5,063 nucleotides of DNA, taken from UBA9715 sp045629845 (GTDB taxonomy: Bacteria > Actinomycetota > Coriobacteriia > Coriobacteriales > Eggerthellaceae). The translations under genes were made by a program, and so were the position numbers. The notes beneath the pieces are model-generated. The model did no database searches, had not been told where the DNA came from, and saw nothing but the letters and a program-made list of their open reading frames with translations. The stretch is from assembly GCA_045629845.1 (NCBI GenBank), contig JAZQRZ010000110.1, positions 1-5,063 of the forward strand, in the 5' to 3' direction. Positions 4,677-5,063 of the stretch are shown here, one piece after another. The number at the start of each line of letters is the position of its first letter. Position 1 is the first letter of the stretch.

Positions 4677-5045
4677 TTAGTGATGATTACAAGCCATGTC
4701 GGGAGACATACGAGTAACAGCGCCTTCAGCAAACATCTTTGCAACGTCGCCAACATTCGGAGTATTAGTCTCGGAATACACAATGACGCCGTTTTCAGTA
4801 AAACGCATCAATGGCGGTCGACCCATACCAACAGTCAGGATTCCATCTACGCCTAGACCTAATACGTATTCAATTACGCCACCGCAGCCATACTGATCGT
4901 GATCAACATTCTTAACCGACTCGACTGAAAGAATACTCATAGCATCATCGAATTCAACAATCGTGAAATACGGCGTGTGACCAAAATGCCCACTGCGCAT
5001 CGATTGAAGTCCGTCACTAGTCTCACTTGGAATTGCAAGCTTCAT
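4677..5045 (-). CDS. NifX/NifB-type iron-molybdenum cofactor-binding-like protein
   Basis: A 122-residue single-domain protein of the dinitrogenase iron-molybdenum cofactor family (NifX, NafY and the C-terminus of NifB), at the usual length for stand-alone members. The N-terminus MKLAIPSE is the typical first strand. RSGHFGHTPYFTIVE (17-31) carries the conserved HFG...YF signature, GCGG (53-56) and GVDGILTVGMG (65-75) follow the family's central pattern, and ENGVIVY (84-90) is the next strand. The C-terminus has Cys119 with His121 and His122, a possible extra metal ligand. Relatives bind or carry iron-sulfur or Fe-Mo clusters in the cytoplasm, but most stand-alone copies outside nif operons have no known role. 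No nif gene is visible here. AGGAGG (5051-5056) lies 5 bases before the ATG. The upstream partner is outside the window. Confidence 0.92.
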   Translation of the reverse strand: MKLAIPSETSDGLQSMRSGHFGHTPYFTIVEFDDAMSILSVESVKNVDHDQYGCGGVIEYVLGLGVDGILTVGMGRPPLMRFTENGVIVYSETNTPNVGDVAKMFAEGAVTRMSPDMACNHH

Positions 5046-5063
5046 ACAAGCCTCCTAAACACA

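Noticed and set aside
1..5063. tRNA, rRNA, CRISPR array, transposase or insertion-sequence ends, attachment sites
   Set aside because: No cloverleaf, regularly spaced repeats, transposase-like protein or terminal repeats with target duplications were seen on either strand.

Overview
The window holds six protein-coding genes: two on the + strand (left third) and four on the - strand (the rest). It contains no rRNA, tRNA, CRISPR array, insertion sequence or replication origin that I can see. Base composition is moderate. The gene content points to a Gram-positive anaerobe: a surface protein with a C-terminal sorting signal, small secreted acidic proteins, an OmpR-type two-component pair and a stand-alone NifX-like protein. 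A member of Actinomycetota class Coriobacteriia (Eggerthellaceae-like) would fit, but this is an impression from style and content, not a demonstrated placement.

Left part (1-1818, + strand). The window opens inside a large surface protein with Ig-like repeats, a Pro/Asp-rich wall spacer and a variant sorting signal (APQTGD). After a 78-base gap with a dyad-symmetric element around a TATAAA box comes a small acidic cytoplasmic protein that joins an N-terminal zinc ribbon to a probable PH-like beta domain.

Middle (1842-3723, - strand). An OmpR/PhoB-family response regulator is followed, with an 8-base overlap, by its membrane histidine kinase. The kinase converges on the zinc-ribbon gene. The regulator is preceded by a 152-base gap holding a small dyad and the strong rho-independent terminator of the next gene upstream.

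Right part (3876-5045, - strand). A small secreted acidic protein carries three LTxxQ-like segments, loosely recalling Spy/CpxP envelope-stress proteins. It is preceded by an unusually structured 201-base gap, and then by a NifX/NifB-type iron-molybdenum-cofactor-binding-like protein.

The most interesting region is the gap 4476-4676. The 18 bases covering the Shine-Dalgarno sequence and first base of the start codon of the secreted-protein gene can all pair with a segment 34-58 bases further upstream. This would make a leader RNA that hides the ribosome-binding site. Just upstream lies an exact 9-base direct repeat with an 11-base period, the spacing of PhoB/OmpR-family operators, and beyond that a near-perfect 23-bp palindrome. 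With the adjacent two-component genes, this suggests a module in which the regulator controls a secreted, possibly signal-modulating protein at the DNA level, with a second control at the RNA level. The pieces are visible in the sequence; the circuit is inference.
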